64,000 nucleotides of DNA from Craspedostauros australis. Its lineage: Eukaryota; Bacillariophyta; Bacillariophyceae; Mastogloiales; Achnanthaceae. Under the pieces are notes generated by a model. That model worked only from the letters and a program-made list of their open reading frames with translations, ran no database searches and was not told the origin of the DNA. The translations under genes were made by a program, and so were the position numbers. Shown here piece by piece: positions 42,696 through 54,027 of the stretch. Location of the stretch: assembly GCA_026770025.1 (NCBI GenBank), contig JAMXDE010000016.1:1178001-1242000 (forward strand), given 5' to 3'. Each line of letters opens with the position of its first letter. Positions within the stretch are counted from its first letter, which is position 1.

Positions 42696-44341
42696 CGCTC
42701 TGTTGTGATGAAGTTGGTTTGTGATGTCCGATTGATGGCTCCAATGAACTTATTGAACTTATGCCGAAAGAATGCTTGCGGAATGCTGGCAGAATGTGAG
42801 CACCTTCTTGATTGTTGTCTTCAGTTGTGACGCGCAGAGTATTACGATATACTTGTGTTGGTTGCTGATTGTTGATTGTGCGAGTTCTGCGCTTCACTTT
42901 GCTCGGCTTCGATCGTTTGTGGATGATCCGAGTACTACTATGATAGAGGGAGTACCTCCGATCCTCTGTCAAGGCAACAGAGTAGTCGAAGCAATGAGAG
43001 ACAAAGAGACGCAATGAGCGGCAAATCATACAATTTGTTGATGCTGTCTTGTGTATAACCCTCTCACACAGCTTCTCCCTCCGAAGGTCAGAAGAGAGAA
43101 GCGACCACAAAGACCGGCCTCACATTTTCACTTGCGCATCTGGTCAGCCTGGTGCGAGGTGCTCGGTGTCGCGACGCCGTTGGGAAAGTCCCACTTAGAA
43201 GCCGTGCGCGGCGGTTCATCCACAACAAATGCCCATTCTGTATGGCCAAATTTTCGAACCCTACAAGACTATCCACACCGGCGACGTCTGGTACACACAC
43301 GAGTCAATCCACATGGTCGCCGGTCGACCCTCGCCTTGAGTCATTCTTCATTGTGGACAATTTTTCGCTCCCGCCACTCCGAAACAAGAATGAGAATCAT
43401 CCGTCGCCGAAGCGTGAGAATCCACAAGACAGAAGGTGTCGACGAAAACATGCACGCATGATGGCGCTTCGTGACTGATGATGAACCATAGTGAACTGGA
43501 TGGAAGAGTAACAATAGATCGTATTATAATATCATATTCCTAGGCATGCTTTCAGGACCACTCTGCTAATAGCATGGGGAGATGCCATGTCTCCAGAGGG
43601 TGACGGGAATGATAGCAATAGTCAACGGGGTCATTGTTGCTGTTGGTGTTGTTATGGCAGCGCGAGCCGATGTTGCCAGTGATGCTGGAGCATTGCATTG
43701 CACAGCATCGAATCGCACCCCTGCATCCATGTTGATGTCTTGATGCTATGGTACCACATCGTATCATATTGTAACTGTACCAAACGAGATAAAGACAGAG
43801 GAGAATGCTCCGTTGACTCTTCATCTCTCTCTTCTGTTTGACTTCTGCCATGCACAGTCGTCGATGCGTTTGATTGCCTTCGCATCCCTGACAGATGCCG
43901 TTTGATTTCGTCAGGGAGAGACGGTGCCTTGGCGCCAACACCCGCAACCTCGCCCGGCTCCTGTTGTATGTACTGACAGTACGAGGACTCTGTGGAGAGA
44001 GTGGCGTACTATGGCGCCATCCATGGTCTCTGCTTGAACGGCTACTTCGAATGTCACGACACATGACCGACCACAACATCAACCCGCGAATTGCTTGATT
44101 ACATGGACTCGAATCTGTACCAAACCATGTCATCACACAAGATACACAACCCGAGTGCGGATGTCTCAGCGCAAATCCGCACAACCTGCGACGCAACCTT
44201 TCTCAGACCATGCCCTACCATGCGACTGCTATGGTACTATTCTACCATACGAGGACCCTTCGTCGTGATGAAATGAAGCTCTCTCTCTCTCTAGTGATAC
44301 TTTATGGTATCGCACCTTACCATACTCTATGATACCTATGA
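42696..44341. other. Intergenic region, about 1.6 kb
   Basis: Lies upstream of the 1,056-residue gene and downstream of the TLC gene (both minus). Stop-free frames here (for example 43552-44196, minus) are Arg/Ser/Cys-rich with no domain pattern and are judged non-coding. A CT-repeat occurs at about 44279-44292. Confidence 0.5.
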
Positions 44342-45202
44342 TTAGGCAGCCTTCTTGGCAACCTTGGCCTTGGCACCGACACCCAGGGCCTTGAGCATGC
44401 CGCTGGTGATCTGGCTGAACCACATGAGGGAGAGTCCCCACAGGAAGAGACCGACGACATCCATGTAGGCAACCCACATGGTGTTCTGGGTGGCATCGTC
44501 AAAGACCCACGCGATGTTGTCGCCCTTGCCAAGTCCATGCTCATTGACGTCCTTGTGCAGGAGGTACATGGAGTACGGAATTGGGATGCGGATGACGAGG
44601 TACATGACCCAAAGGAGGATGCCGTTGACCTTGTAAGCCAGAGAGTTCTTGATGGCCGGCGTGGTACGGAAGGGTCCGCCCAGCACGAAGCCCAGCGGAA
44701 TGTTGGTGCCCTCGACGAGACCCAGCAGGCAGCACCAGTACGAGGCGCGTCCGAAGAAGAGCATGCTGCCGCATCCGCCCACGGTGACGATGTGGTGGAG
44801 GTAGAAGACCAGTCCCTTGTTGGCGAAGAGATAGCACGTGGTCTCGTACAAAGATGAGGCTATATGCAGTGTGATGCCGTGCGTGGTGTTGAATGTGTTG
44901 GCCGTCCATCGGCCCTCGAGACCCAACGGGGCGATCTCGAGGACGGCGGCGGTGTAATAGTAGAAGATCATGACGCAGTAAAGGATGGAGGCATTGGTGT
45001 AGTCCCAGTTGATCTTGTCGGCCAAAGTGGTTGGGACCTTGGCGGTCTTGTCCTTGTTGTCCTTCTCCTTGTAGGCAGGGAAGCAGGCTGCCGAGACGAC
45101 GCTGGAGAAGATGTGGAACACGCCGCAAAGCAGGTAGTACTTTGCGATGAGCTCAACATACTCCTTGTTGGCGCCTTCCGTGAGGAATGAAAGATCCAGC
45201 AT
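44342..45202 (-). CDS. TLC-domain (TRAM/LAG1/CLN8-like) membrane protein
   Basis: A 286-residue single-exon protein with about seven hydrophobic segments. The TLC signature is in the middle: an aromatic helix (ASSLYETTCYLFANKG) followed by the paired histidines YLHHIVTVGGC (His136-His137), then LLGLVEGTNIPL, the usual Glu-containing segment. The C-terminus is lysine-rich (AKAKVAKKAA), compatible with ER retrieval. Relatives include ceramide synthases and the TMEM56/FAM57 group, which act in ER lipid metabolism or sensing. The full ceramide synthase Lag1 motif is not evident, so a TMEM56/FAM57-like role is more likely. Confidence 0.85.
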   Translation of the reverse strand: MLDLSFLTEGANKEYVELIAKYYLLCGVFHIFSSVVSAACFPAYKEKDNKDKTAKVPTTLADKINWDYTNASILYCVMIFYYYTAAVLEIAPLGLEGRWTANTFNTTHGITLHIASSLYETTCYLFANKGLVFYLHHIVTVGGCGSMLFFGRASYWCCLLGLVEGTNIPLGFVLGGPFRTTPAIKNSLAYKVNGILLWVMYLVIRIPIPYSMYLLHKDVNEHGLGKGDNIAWVFDDATQNTMWVAYMDVVGLFLWGLSLMWFSQITSGMLKALGVGAKAKVAKKAA

Positions 45203-46207
45203 GGTCGTTGCTATTTGTGCAATGTAGGGGTACAGAGGTCGAGTGGAGTGCTGTGGGAATATGATTCAGCTCGGAAACGTCGCTGATTTTCTGTCGTCGC
45301 TTCGTCGATGTTTGTGTTTGTGTTTGTGTCAATCCAGGGAGGTGGGTGAGAGTTGTGTGATGATTCGATCTTGTCTTCCCGTTGTCTTTCGCTGCGGCCT
45401 TTGTCCCACCAGAGAGAGTGTACAATTGTTCTGGATCGCAAATGTTCTCGCCTCTTGTCAATGCGCAGCTTTGGCTGGTTCGAACGCGACTTTTGGTTGG
45501 TGATGCTGCGTGTTTCTCGTTCTTGCTTCATCTCTTCATCTCTTCCTCTTGCGTCACGGTGGATGATGATTGGATGGAGAGCAACGCAGATGCGGTCCAC
45601 GTCCCACCAATGCGGGCACAGATGCATGTTTGGGAACCTGTTTTGGTGTGACGTTGTTGTCAAGGACGATCTGTGGGACTGTGACGCGCAGCGATCCTTC
45701 ACTTCCAACGTAACAAGGGAGTTGGTGATGCTTGTTGTTGATGGCCACCTCGTCATTGAATTGATGTGTCTTCAACGTGTCTTCTAAATGTCTTCACAAT
45801 GTCCTTCATGTGTCATATTCGACATGACGTCATCTGCAACCTCCCATCACAACCAGCGCACACTTCAACCACACATCACGACGCCTCACATCCCGTCACA
45901 TCACTTCGAATTCGCGAAATTTCATCTTCTGCCGACTTTTTGTTCCTTGTCCACATTCGGAACGTGAGGAAGAACATGATGCGACATCAAAACGATGGGG
46001 CATCCACCGATTGGCACGGATGTCCTCTCTGCCAACTTCCATGGAAGGTTGTTGGTGTCTGCACCGATTTGAACATGGGAGTGATTGAAGCGTGCTCTCC
46101 AAACGAAAGGATAACATCATCAGCACCAACATCATCAGCACCAACATCAGCATCATCAGCACCAACATCAATCAGAACAACAAGAGCATTCAACACAGCG
46201 CTGCATC
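45203..46207. other. Divergent intergenic region with one CRE-like palindrome
   Basis: Between the TLC gene (minus) and the acidic protein gene (plus). TGACGTCA lies at 45825-45832, and a 15-bp-type tandem repeat immediately precedes the plus-strand gene. Near 45310-45330 is a GTTTGT repeat. Confidence 0.5.
46114..46170. repeat. ATCATCAGCACCAAC tandem repeat
   Basis: About four imperfect units of ACATCATCAGCACCA, ending 38 bp before the start codon of the acidic protein gene, so it probably lies in the 5' leader. Confidence 0.85.
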
Positions 46208-46990
46208 ATGAGATTCTTACCATCGGCATTGCTCACGAGCGACCAGCAGATCTTCCTGGTCGATCGACTGGAGAATGCTGATTCGCACGTTGACGTGACC
46301 ACACAGCAGGTTGCGAACATTGAGGCCGAAGATGAAGGCGATGGCAACAACATCGCCAATGCTGCCGCCAAGGATGTCGTAAACGCCCAATGCGACACTG
46401 GCGACGACGGGTCCATCTCGTCTGCCTCGTCCTCCTCGTCTGCTTCTTCCAAGACCGAGTCGGGGTCGTTGGCGTTGGCGGGCAATGCGGAGCCTTCCGG
46501 GGCATCCAAACGGCAGCAATGCATCGATGCCAGGCTCCGCTACTTCGGAGCGAAGGATCAGATCGCCACAAGCGCCAACGTTGACGTGAATGATGATGAT
46601 CGCGGAGCAGAAGGCGACGTTCTTCGGCAAGGTGTGAACAAGTATTCTGGAAGCACAGCTCGAGATATCGTCGAATCTCAGAGTACGGACAGCAGTCGCC
46701 ATGATGAGAATGATGAGGAATACGACGACGACGCCATTGACCATGATGATGACGATGACAGCGCATTCTCCATTGACGACGATGATGATGACGACGACGA
46801 TATGAAGCTGTTGGAAACATGGGCGCAAGATATCCGATCCAATCGATCGCCAGTGCCATCATCGGGTTCCAACAATCCACAAACTGGCGGTGCACAGCAA
46901 GGCTTTCCAAATCAGCCGCACTCCACCAGCGCACAAGTCATGCATCGATTGCGACAGGCGGCAGCCGTAGTCGCGGCTCGTGAGCAATGA
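46208..46990 (+). CDS. Acidic, mostly disordered 260-residue protein, unrecognised
   Basis: The frame begins MRFLPSALLTSDQQIFLVD, an ordered-looking amphipathic N-terminus, then becomes Asp/Ser-rich with two long Asp runs near residues 178-200. A second ordered-looking piece is KRQQCIDARLRYFGAKDQI (about 101-119), and the C-terminus (SAQVMHRLRQAAAVVAAREQ) looks helical. No known domain is recognised. The coding call rests on frame length, composition and the balanced ends; a spliced 5' extension was not found. Confidence 0.6.
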   Translation: MRFLPSALLTSDQQIFLVDRLENADSHVDVTTQQVANIEAEDEGDGNNIANAAAKDVVNAQCDTGDDGSISSASSSSSASSKTESGSLALAGNAEPSGASKRQQCIDARLRYFGAKDQIATSANVDVNDDDRGAEGDVLRQGVNKYSGSTARDIVESQSTDSSRHDENDEEYDDDAIDHDDDDDSAFSIDDDDDDDDDMKLLETWAQDIRSNRSPVPSSGSNNPQTGGAQQGFPNQPHSTSAQVMHRLRQAAAVVAAREQ

Positions 46991-47874
46991 ACCAGCCTGC
47001 ATTCACGTGTTGGAGACTATTCTGTTCGCTTTTCTCTGATGCAAGACACTCACAGTCTTCCATCGGTTCTGATGGGATATAGTACTTGGGTCGTTGACGT
47101 GGCATGGCACGACATGACATGACATGAAGGCTCTCACAGCTGGATACAAGTCATGGGGGTGAAAAGGCGGCACGCGCACGCACAGAGTTACAGCAGCGAC
47201 AACGCCAAATTAAGCCTCCGAAGGATGCGACAACTTGAAGACGAGGGGAATCACCAATGATGAGGATGAATACATGACAGGGGATTGAGCTGCACAAAGG
47301 AGCATCAAACGAACAGCGATATTGCACTCGATTGGGATTGTACCTTGCTCTGTGTTCGAATAACTTCTCATCATCTGCCCAGTTTGCAGTACCATTATTG
47401 CTTTCTCTCTAGAGCAATGGCATTCGATGAACGCAGCCATCATACAGTACTCTGTACGAATGTGATCACGCAGATAATACTATTGCATTCCATCTCCTCT
47501 CGCCATCGTCTGAAGAGCCGAGTTGAGATGAGTTGAACAGAGAGACGGCTGGGAGAGGAACCGTTTTTCTGGTGTTCGACTCGTCGGATTAAATGATCGA
47601 CCATGGCACAACGCAGCGTTTTTTGTTTGCGAACGGCGAAGAACGGAAAGGATAACAAGGTGACAACGAGCGACAAGGGCAGATTGTGTTCCGTTTCTCT
47701 TTGGATCGGAGGCAACGATCAAGAAGACGCTGCCCTACACGACAACTCACAAAAGAGCTCGATAGATACTGTGGGCAGGGCAAATCAATAGAGACTTTCT
47801 GCCAAGAATACAATCCATAGAATACAAATAGAGTACTCTGCCATACAGTACATACCCTCGACACCTCGAACAAC
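46991..47874. other. Intergenic region
   Basis: Downstream of the acidic protein gene and upstream of NECAP, both on the plus strand. No gene recognised. Confidence 0.55.
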
Positions 47875-48905
47875 ATGAGCACAGATGAAACGCAGGGGAC
47901 TTTGCTTCGGCAGACGCTGATGTCTGTGGACGAAGTGTTCGTTTACAAGATCCCACCATTGACAACATCCGGTGGTCATCGGTGAGCGAGACCAAGTTTG
48001 CGAGATTGCAGTGGTCCGCAGTCTCCCTCTCCCTCTTTTGGTGGTGCTTCACCAGGTCTTTCGGAGGCTTCATTGCATCGTCAGTGTTCCAACAAATCCA
48101 CTCGTGGCCTGCTGTCCTTGCTCACATCTCTCAATTCATGCTCTCCCTTCTTCAATGCGCATTGAATAACATACCTTTCCTATTGTTATTGTTGTTGTTA
48201 TTTTCATTCCTATTACAATATTATTATACTGTTATTCTTACTATCAGAGCGGACGCATGGAATCTGGCAAATCCACTGGCAACCTGTGGGTTTCAAGTGG
48301 AACGGCGCAACAACGAGCTCTTCCTCATCTTCACAAGCGAGAATCACACCAAGATCTTCGCGCTGGCGAAGTACCTGCACAAGACTTCCGTCGAACCCGT
48401 CGTGGATTCCTCACGGTACTTCGTCACCCAGCTGTGGTCGAATGATCCAGCACAGAAACGGCGGACGGCATTCATTGGTTTCGGGTTTCGGGAACGTGAC
48501 AACGCTCTGGACTTGCTGCAATCATTGCAGGGATTCCAAAGGTCGATACAGCGTGAGCATGATGCCAAGGCCATGATCGATAAGGCGGCATCCAACGTCA
48601 TGCCGACGCTGAAGGCGGGGGAGAAGATGCACATTTCGTTTGGGAGTAAGAAGAAGTCGACGATCGTCAAGGGTGGCGGGAAGAGGCCATCGCAGTCCGG
48701 TGATGGACCCAAGAAGCCATTCCTTTTGAAGAAGCCTCCGCCAGGAGGGAATCCAGCACCCACAGTAGCGCCGCAGCAGCAACAACGGCAAGCGCAAACA
48801 CAGCCTGAAACAGCCACCAGCGCTGCCAGCGAAGGAGCCGATGGTGGTGGTAATGCCGATGGTGGTGATGATGACGAAAATGATGTTGACTGGGGCGATT
48901 TCTAA
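47875..48905 (+). CDS. NECAP: NECAP-type endocytic adaptor (adaptin ear-binding coat-associated protein)
   Basis: Two exons: 47875-47981 and 48248-48905, intron 47982-48247 (donor GTGAGC, acceptor TATCAG, phase 2), giving 254 residues. The first exon carries QTLMSVDEVFVYKIPP, and the splice restores HRADAWNL, the NECAP core. The PH-like domain continues with FQVERRNNELFLIF, VEPVVDSSRYFV and RRTAFIGFGFRERDNALD, all typical. The tail is Gln/Gly/Asp-rich and ends VDWGDF, a WxxF-acidic motif like the one NECAPs use to bind the AP-2/AP-1 adaptor ear. Role: regulator of clathrin-mediated vesicle formation. The intron has an AT-rich tract near its acceptor. Confidence 0.93.
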
Positions 48906-49149
48906 TGGACGCCGCTCATCAAGCGAACCCTTGGTGCAACCTAACCAATGAATGAAGTCACCAAGCCACCAAAACGCATCAAATGGAACTGCGCTGCTGA
49001 AAAGTGTGTAGTTTGTTCGTGGCGTCTATTCATAATGTGCGATAGTTATGACTATGCCGCTCTCTGCCTCTCTCTCTCTCTGGAGTACATCCGAGTACAG
49101 TCACATGCCAAACCAATGTTACGAGTGTGTCATGTGCAAGAAGATATCA

Positions 49150-52100
49150 TCACACAATGTACGCTCTTCGTCGAGTGGCGGAATTGGATCGAGGTGCCGT
49201 CGTCCTCGGCGTTGGTGTTGATGCTGTGCTTGTTGCTGTAGGAGGACGAAGAGGAGTTGCTGCCATTGTCATCCTCTGCGATTGCTGTTGTCGCAGTCGT
49301 TGCATCTCGCCAGTTGGCCTCGCTCGATTGAGATGGCTTGCGAATGACGGAGTCAAGGACACGGCATGAAGATCGCTGTCATCCTTTGGGTGTTGGTATC
49401 GTTCCATCTCACACTCCAAATCGCTGTTGTACGAAAAGATCTCCAACACGGCAGAATCCACCTGGCTGCGCCCGTATGCTTTGGGACGTCGTGCTCTGCC
49501 AAGTCGATGCTGCTGCTTCTGGTGCTGATCCTGTTGCTGATCATGTTGCTGATCCTGTTGCTGCTGATCCTGTTGCTGATGCTGGTCATGTTGCTGTTGC
49601 TGACGATTGTGTTGCTGGTACTTATGATTGCGTTGCTGGTGATGGTAGATGCGTTCGCCGACCCTTCCAACTCGCCCCGGCGTGATGGAACGAACGCCTG
49701 GAGGTGGCTGTCGACCGTTGTTGACACTGTTGGTGTCGGTGTTGCTATCGGCATTGTATCTATCCATACCAGCATGGTCGCCTCTGTAGTCGGAGTGTTC
49801 TTGACGCTCCTCCAGCAGCGAATGACCTCGGATGTTTTGTAACTCCTTGGCCAGCGCTGCCTTGTTCAATGGGATCTTGCGAGTTTCGTAGAGAGGTTGT
49901 TCCGCAAGTTCACCATCGCCGTTGTCATCTCCATTGCCATAATCGCTCATGCCCAAACCCACGTTCATGTTCATGTTGCTGCGCTCCAGTACTTCTTCCC
50001 CTTCTGGAATGTCGGTCCCAATCTCAATCACGCCGAACTCGACATTCGTGTTGTTTTGGCCGTCGTACTCATGCTTCTTGTTCATGGCGCTGTCGAAGGT
50101 GGTGAACTTCCCCATCACCGCGTAAGATTGATTGCTGTCGGACTTGCCACTTTCATCGTCCCCACGGCTGCTTCCCATCGACATGATGCTGGCGGAATGG
50201 TCAATGTCCATGGAACCGGACATGCTGTGCGAGTACAGGATGTTGCGATTGCCAGAGATGGAGCTGCTCCTGCCACCCCCGGCAGACTTGCGACCCAGAC
50301 CACTTCCAACCCGGAGCGACTTGTACGGTTGCGAAAGCTCATCATCCTCTGGCAACCTCGACAAGCCCGACATTGCTTTCTTGCTTTCGCGTTCGTTGCC
50401 GCTGGCGCCGTTTCCGTCATTGGTGCCATTCCCAGACTCCTTGCGGCGTTGCATCCACTTCCCCAGCGTGGACTTCGGCTTGCTGCCATTGCTACTGCTG
50501 TTGCTGGCGCTGTTCTTGGGACTCGGCGACTTGCTCCCCCGCTTGCCGTTCGATGATGAAGTGGCAGAATCGGAGTTACTACCATCGCTACCGGAGCTCA
50601 CGGAAATAGTCATCCTTCCCTTGCGTGACTTCCCGGGCGTGACGGAGCGGTCTTTGCTTCGTGATTTGGGGCGCGAGCGTGAGCGCGATCGTGATCGCAA
50701 CGATGATCTCGTGCTCCTGCTGTTGTCGCTGAGGCTGCTGGCGTCTTGCCCTGCCTTGGCATTGTTGGTGTTGGTGTTGTTGTAGTTCGTCTTGTTCCCA
50801 CCTCGGATAGCGCTGAATAGTCTCGCAACCTTGGATTTCTTTCCCCCAGAAGTGCTGCTTCCATCTTTGGCGTTGGCAAGGCGTTGTCGATTCTCCGCAG
50901 ATTCCAGTAGCTGCTTCCATTGCGTTGACAGCTGCTCTGGTGTGGAAACAGCATTCTGACGGCTTCGGATGGCCTCCAGCTTCCCCTCCACTGCATCGAC
51001 GTAGGCGCGTTGTCCCCGCTGCGAGGATGACACGGATGACGGACCTCTTGACGAACCCGATGCTACAGATGCTCCAGATCCAGGCCCGGCCTTGGTGGTG
51101 TGCGCCCCGGTGGCATTGGATCGTCTATAGGATGGATTCACAATGTTGTGATCAGGCACCAAAGGTGCGCGGTCCTTGCTCTTGGATTGACTTGTCTTCA
51201 GGAAGTGCCCATCCTGAAACAGGATGGGTGCTGGACGCGATTGTCTTGCCGATTTCGATGCGCCGGGATTGCTGGTACCTGGCGAGGTTGCCGAACCGGC
51301 AGCAGGCGAAGGCCGCCTGGCCTGACCAGCGCCGGACTGATTCCCAGCCTTGTCATCGATGACAACACGACGGGGGATCATGAGCTCGTCTTCATTGTCG
51401 AATACGATCTGCGTGGCCTTCATCTTGGCGTCAACCTCCAACGTTTCCAAGGTCCCGCTGTCATGGTCAGGCGCATTGCTGTACTTGTCTCCGTTGGCAC
51501 TTCTGCTGCCAATTCCTGGGGCTGGTTTGGTTTCCGTGCCCGATGATCTTCGGATTTTAGACGGAGAGGCGTTGGAATGCCGAGGCGTAGCTCGACTGGC
51601 ATGTACACTGCTGTTGACCGTGCTGTTGAATGTGCTGTTGTTCTGGGATGTGGCGATATGGGACACGTCGCTGTTACCGCTTGCATTCATTTGCATTTGC
51701 GTTGCCTCCGTATGGTTTCCGTCCTGGCTGCTGCTCCTGTTTCGACTCCCGCTGCGGTTTGCATTCTGATTGTTGCCATTGGCTCTGCGTGCTGCCATGT
51801 TGGCTTCCAGCAGACGCGCTTTCATGATCGGATCATTGTTGAACTTCTTGGACATCGGCTTCGGCAGGACCTCCGGAATGCGGGTGCTGATCCGTGTGAT
51901 AACTTTGTCATTCGGATTCGGATTCATAGTAGAATTGGCGTCGGCGTCGCCAATGGCACCAACGTTTGGATTGGTCGTGGCCATCGTAGTAGGGTCGTTC
52001 TGTGGCCGTCTCTGACCGTCGACGCCGTTGTGGTTTGCATTTTTAGTTGCTTTTTGGTTGCGACGTGGGCTTGGTGGCAGTTTTCCACCTTGTGCCTTCT

Positions 52101-54027
52101 TGTTCGTGTGATCGGCGGTGCCGAGGCTCAGATCGGACATGACATCGCGAAGACCCTCGTTCTGTGGCAGCTGCTGTTGTTGTTGCTGTTCCTGAGCTTG
52201 CGAAAGATGTTGCTGCTTGCCCCCGGGCCTTTGCTGTCGCTGTCCATGCAACGGTGGCCGTTGCGCTTGCTCATGCTGCAAGTCGCTGCCGTCGTGGCGC
52301 GATTGCCGATCCCAGGAATCGGTAGTTACGCTGTCGGTGGTGGTGGTGTCGCTTGTGATTCCATGCGCGAAGAGTTTCGTCGGATTCGACTGTACGTCCA
52401 TCCGCGTCACGGCTTTGATCTTGCCACCGAATGGCTGCTTGGCACTCGAGTCACGTGGGCTCTCCATCATCCTGTGTCTGCTGATGGGGTATTCGGTGTT
52501 GTGCGTGGCGTTGAGCTTGGTGTACCGGCTCGTCAAGTCGATGGTCGGTGCACGCAGCACAGGCTTCGGAAGCTCGTGCTGTCCTGTGGTCGGAGTGGAT
52601 TCATCCTGTCCCATTCCGAGCGCATTGTGATTGATACTGGCTGGTTGGCCGTGTCCGTATCCATGCTGTGCCTGCCGTTGATTGGCGGTTTGATGTCTGC
52701 GTGACGAGTGTGGGTCGTTAAGTTTGATCGTGCCACATTGGTAGTCAATGTTGGCGCTTGCCGCATCATCAAGATTGTCTTGGAGGGGAGGGTTGGCATT
52801 GTCGGAGTGCCGTCGACCGGGACTTCTGCTCACACGGCGACCGACTCCAGGGATGATGGGCCGTTTAGATGGTGTGGATGTTCGGCCGCCTCGAATTCTA
52901 CCCCTGCTGTTTGCATCAATGATGCTGAACCTCATCGCATCGTCGTCATTTGGTGTTGCGCCAATGGATGAGGTGCTGTCGTTCTTGCTATTTGCATCGT
53001 TTTGGTCGTGATTGTCATTCAAGCCTTGGTGGTGCCCAAGTCCCAGCCCCAGCCCCAATCCAAGACCTTGTAGTTGCCCTCGTGCTTGTTCGCTAGCACT
53101 GGAGCTGTCGCTGGTTTCTGCATCAATCAAGGATGAAGAAGAGAATTGCGCACCCGCGTCCGTCCGGCCTGGCGAGAATAGAGGGCGATGTTGTTGAGAT
53201 GATTGGGTCCGTGGTGGTCTGGATGGGCTGGTGTCGCTGCTGCTGTTGCGGTTGCTAGGGTTGTGCTGCGCAGTTCCAGATAAGAGTCTGGCCTTGTTCT
53301 CCACCAAGCCTCCTCGTTGCCGTTGCGCCGAGGATGATCGAGGAGACAAGGGGATGCCGCTGACACCTTGCCGCGTGGTCTTCAATGCCAGCGCGCCAAC
53401 GCCTGCGCTCTTGTTCTGTGATGGCAGCAGACGCTGTCTTCCAGTACTCTGACTTCGGAACATGCCGCGAGACGGTGGGACTTGGAACCGTTCTCCACGC
53501 CCGTTGCTGTTGCTGCGGAAAGGGCTCCAGCTCTCCGTCTTGGTCGTCTTTCCGATGCTGGCTGGATTGCGTGCGCCCTTCGCCATGTCGCCCACGCGGT
53601 TGCCATTGGCGCTCCCGAGGCTGTTATGTTGCGGCCGAGTGGCTCGGCCTGTGCTCATGGATCTTGGAACGCCACTGCGTGGTGGAATGGTCCCGTGATT
53701 GGCACCGAACTTCGAGTTGGGATGCGGCGCCGCGTTGTTGCGTCCTGGCAGCCCGCCACCCCAATCGAATTGCCTGTTCTTGTTTTCATACAGCAACTTG
53801 TCCTTGAAGCTTGATGTTTGGGTGTGGTTGGCGCTGCTACTGGTGCTGTTGCTGTTCTTGTTGATTGTCGGCGTTGTCGTGCTGTGGCCACGCAATGCCG
53901 GCGGTGGATTGGCTCCATCCTTGACACCATGCAGCTCAGATCGCACGTTGCGCCGTCCGATGTTGAGACTGTAGGTTCCATCTCCACCGCGGCGTATGGG
54001 CGAGCTGTGTCGATGGTGTCGGTTCAT
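49150..54027 (-). CDS. 1,625-residue disordered protein with RS-like and Gln/His-rich segments, unrecognised
   Basis: A single uninterrupted frame. It starts MNRHHRHSSPIRRGGDGTYS. Almost the whole protein is low-complexity: Ser/Asn/Arg/Pro-rich at first, later with an RS-like stretch (SLRSRSRSRSRPKSRSK, about residue 1,105-1,125) followed by SP-rich sequence, and a Gln/His/Asp run near residue 1,480-1,520. Basic-aromatic motifs stand out: KKSKVARLFSAIRGGNK and KSTLGKWMQRRKESG. Two other short ordered-looking pieces are KAYGRSQVDSAVLEIFSYN near the C-terminus and RISTRIPEVLPKPMSKKFN. No signal peptide, membrane segment or catalytic motif. A scaffold or nuclear regulatory role is possible but not shown. 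Confidence 0.7.
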   Translation of the reverse strand: MNRHHRHSSPIRRGGDGTYSLNIGRRNVRSELHGVKDGANPPPALRGHSTTTPTINKNSNSTSSSANHTQTSSFKDKLLYENKNRQFDWGGGLPGRNNAAPHPNSKFGANHGTIPPRSGVPRSMSTGRATRPQHNSLGSANGNRVGDMAKGARNPASIGKTTKTESWSPFRSNSNGRGERFQVPPSRGMFRSQSTGRQRLLPSQNKSAGVGALALKTTRQGVSGIPLSPRSSSAQRQRGGLVENKARLLSGTAQHNPSNRNSSSDTSPSRPPRTQSSQQHRPLFSPGRTDAGAQFSSSSLIDAETSDSSSASEQARGQLQGLGLGLGLGLGHHQGLNDNHDQNDANSKNDSTSSIGATPNDDDAMRFSIIDANSRGRIRGGRTSTPSKRPIIPGVGRRVSRSPGRRHSDNANPPLQDNLDDAASANIDYQCGTIKLNDPHSSRRHQTANQRQAQHGYGHGQPASINHNALGMGQDESTPTTGQHELPKPVLRAPTIDLTSRYTKLNATHNTEYPISRHRMMESPRDSSAKQPFGGKIKAVTRMDVQSNPTKLFAHGITSDTTTTDSVTTDSWDRQSRHDGSDLQHEQAQRPPLHGQRQQRPGGKQQHLSQAQEQQQQQQLPQNEGLRDVMSDLSLGTADHTNKKAQGGKLPPSPRRNQKATKNANHNGVDGQRRPQNDPTTMATTNPNVGAIGDADANSTMNPNPNDKVITRISTRIPEVLPKPMSKKFNNDPIMKARLLEANMAARRANGNNQNANRSGSRNRSSSQDGNHTEATQMQMNASGNSDVSHIATSQNNSTFNSTVNSSVHASRATPRHSNASPSKIRRSSGTETKPAPGIGSRSANGDKYSNAPDHDSGTLETLEVDAKMKATQIVFDNEDELMIPRRVVIDDKAGNQSGAGQARRPSPAAGSATSPGTSNPGASKSARQSRPAPILFQDGHFLKTSQSKSKDRAPLVPDHNIVNPSYRRSNATGAHTTKAGPGSGASVASGSSRGPSSVSSSQRGQRAYVDAVEGKLEAIRSRQNAVSTPEQLSTQWKQLLESAENRQRLANAKDGSSTSGGKKSKVARLFSAIRGGNKTNYNNTNTNNAKAGQDASSLSDNSRSTRSSLRSRSRSRSRPKSRSKDRSVTPGKSRKGRMTISVSSGSDGSNSDSATSSSNGKRGSKSPSPKNSASNSSSNGSKPKSTLGKWMQRRKESGNGTNDGNGASGNERESKKAMSGLSRLPEDDELSQPYKSLRVGSGLGRKSAGGGRSSSISGNRNILYSHSMSGSMDIDHSASIMSMGSSRGDDESGKSDSNQSYAVMGKFTTFDSAMNKKHEYDGQNNTNVEFGVIEIGTDIPEGEEVLERSNMNMNVGLGMSDYGNGDDNGDGELAEQPLYETRKIPLNKAALAKELQNIRGHSLLEERQEHSDYRGDHAGMDRYNADSNTDTNSVNNGRQPPPGVRSITPGRVGRVGERIYHHQQRNHKYQQHNRQQQQHDQHQQQDQQQQDQQHDQQQDQHQKQQHRLGRARRPKAYGRSQVDSAVLEIFSYNSDLECEMERYQHPKDDSDLHAVSLTPSFASHLNRARPTGEMQRLRQQQSQRMTMAATPLRPPTATSTASTPTPRTTAPRSNSATRRRAYIV

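Noticed and set aside
43552-44196. 214-residue minus-strand frame
   Set aside because: Arg/Ser/Cys-rich composition without ordered segments; likely chance in GC-balanced spacer.
46217-46934. Minus-strand frames opposite the acidic protein
   Set aside because: They are Arg/His/Val-rich reflections of Asp/Ser codon repeats with no plausible fold.
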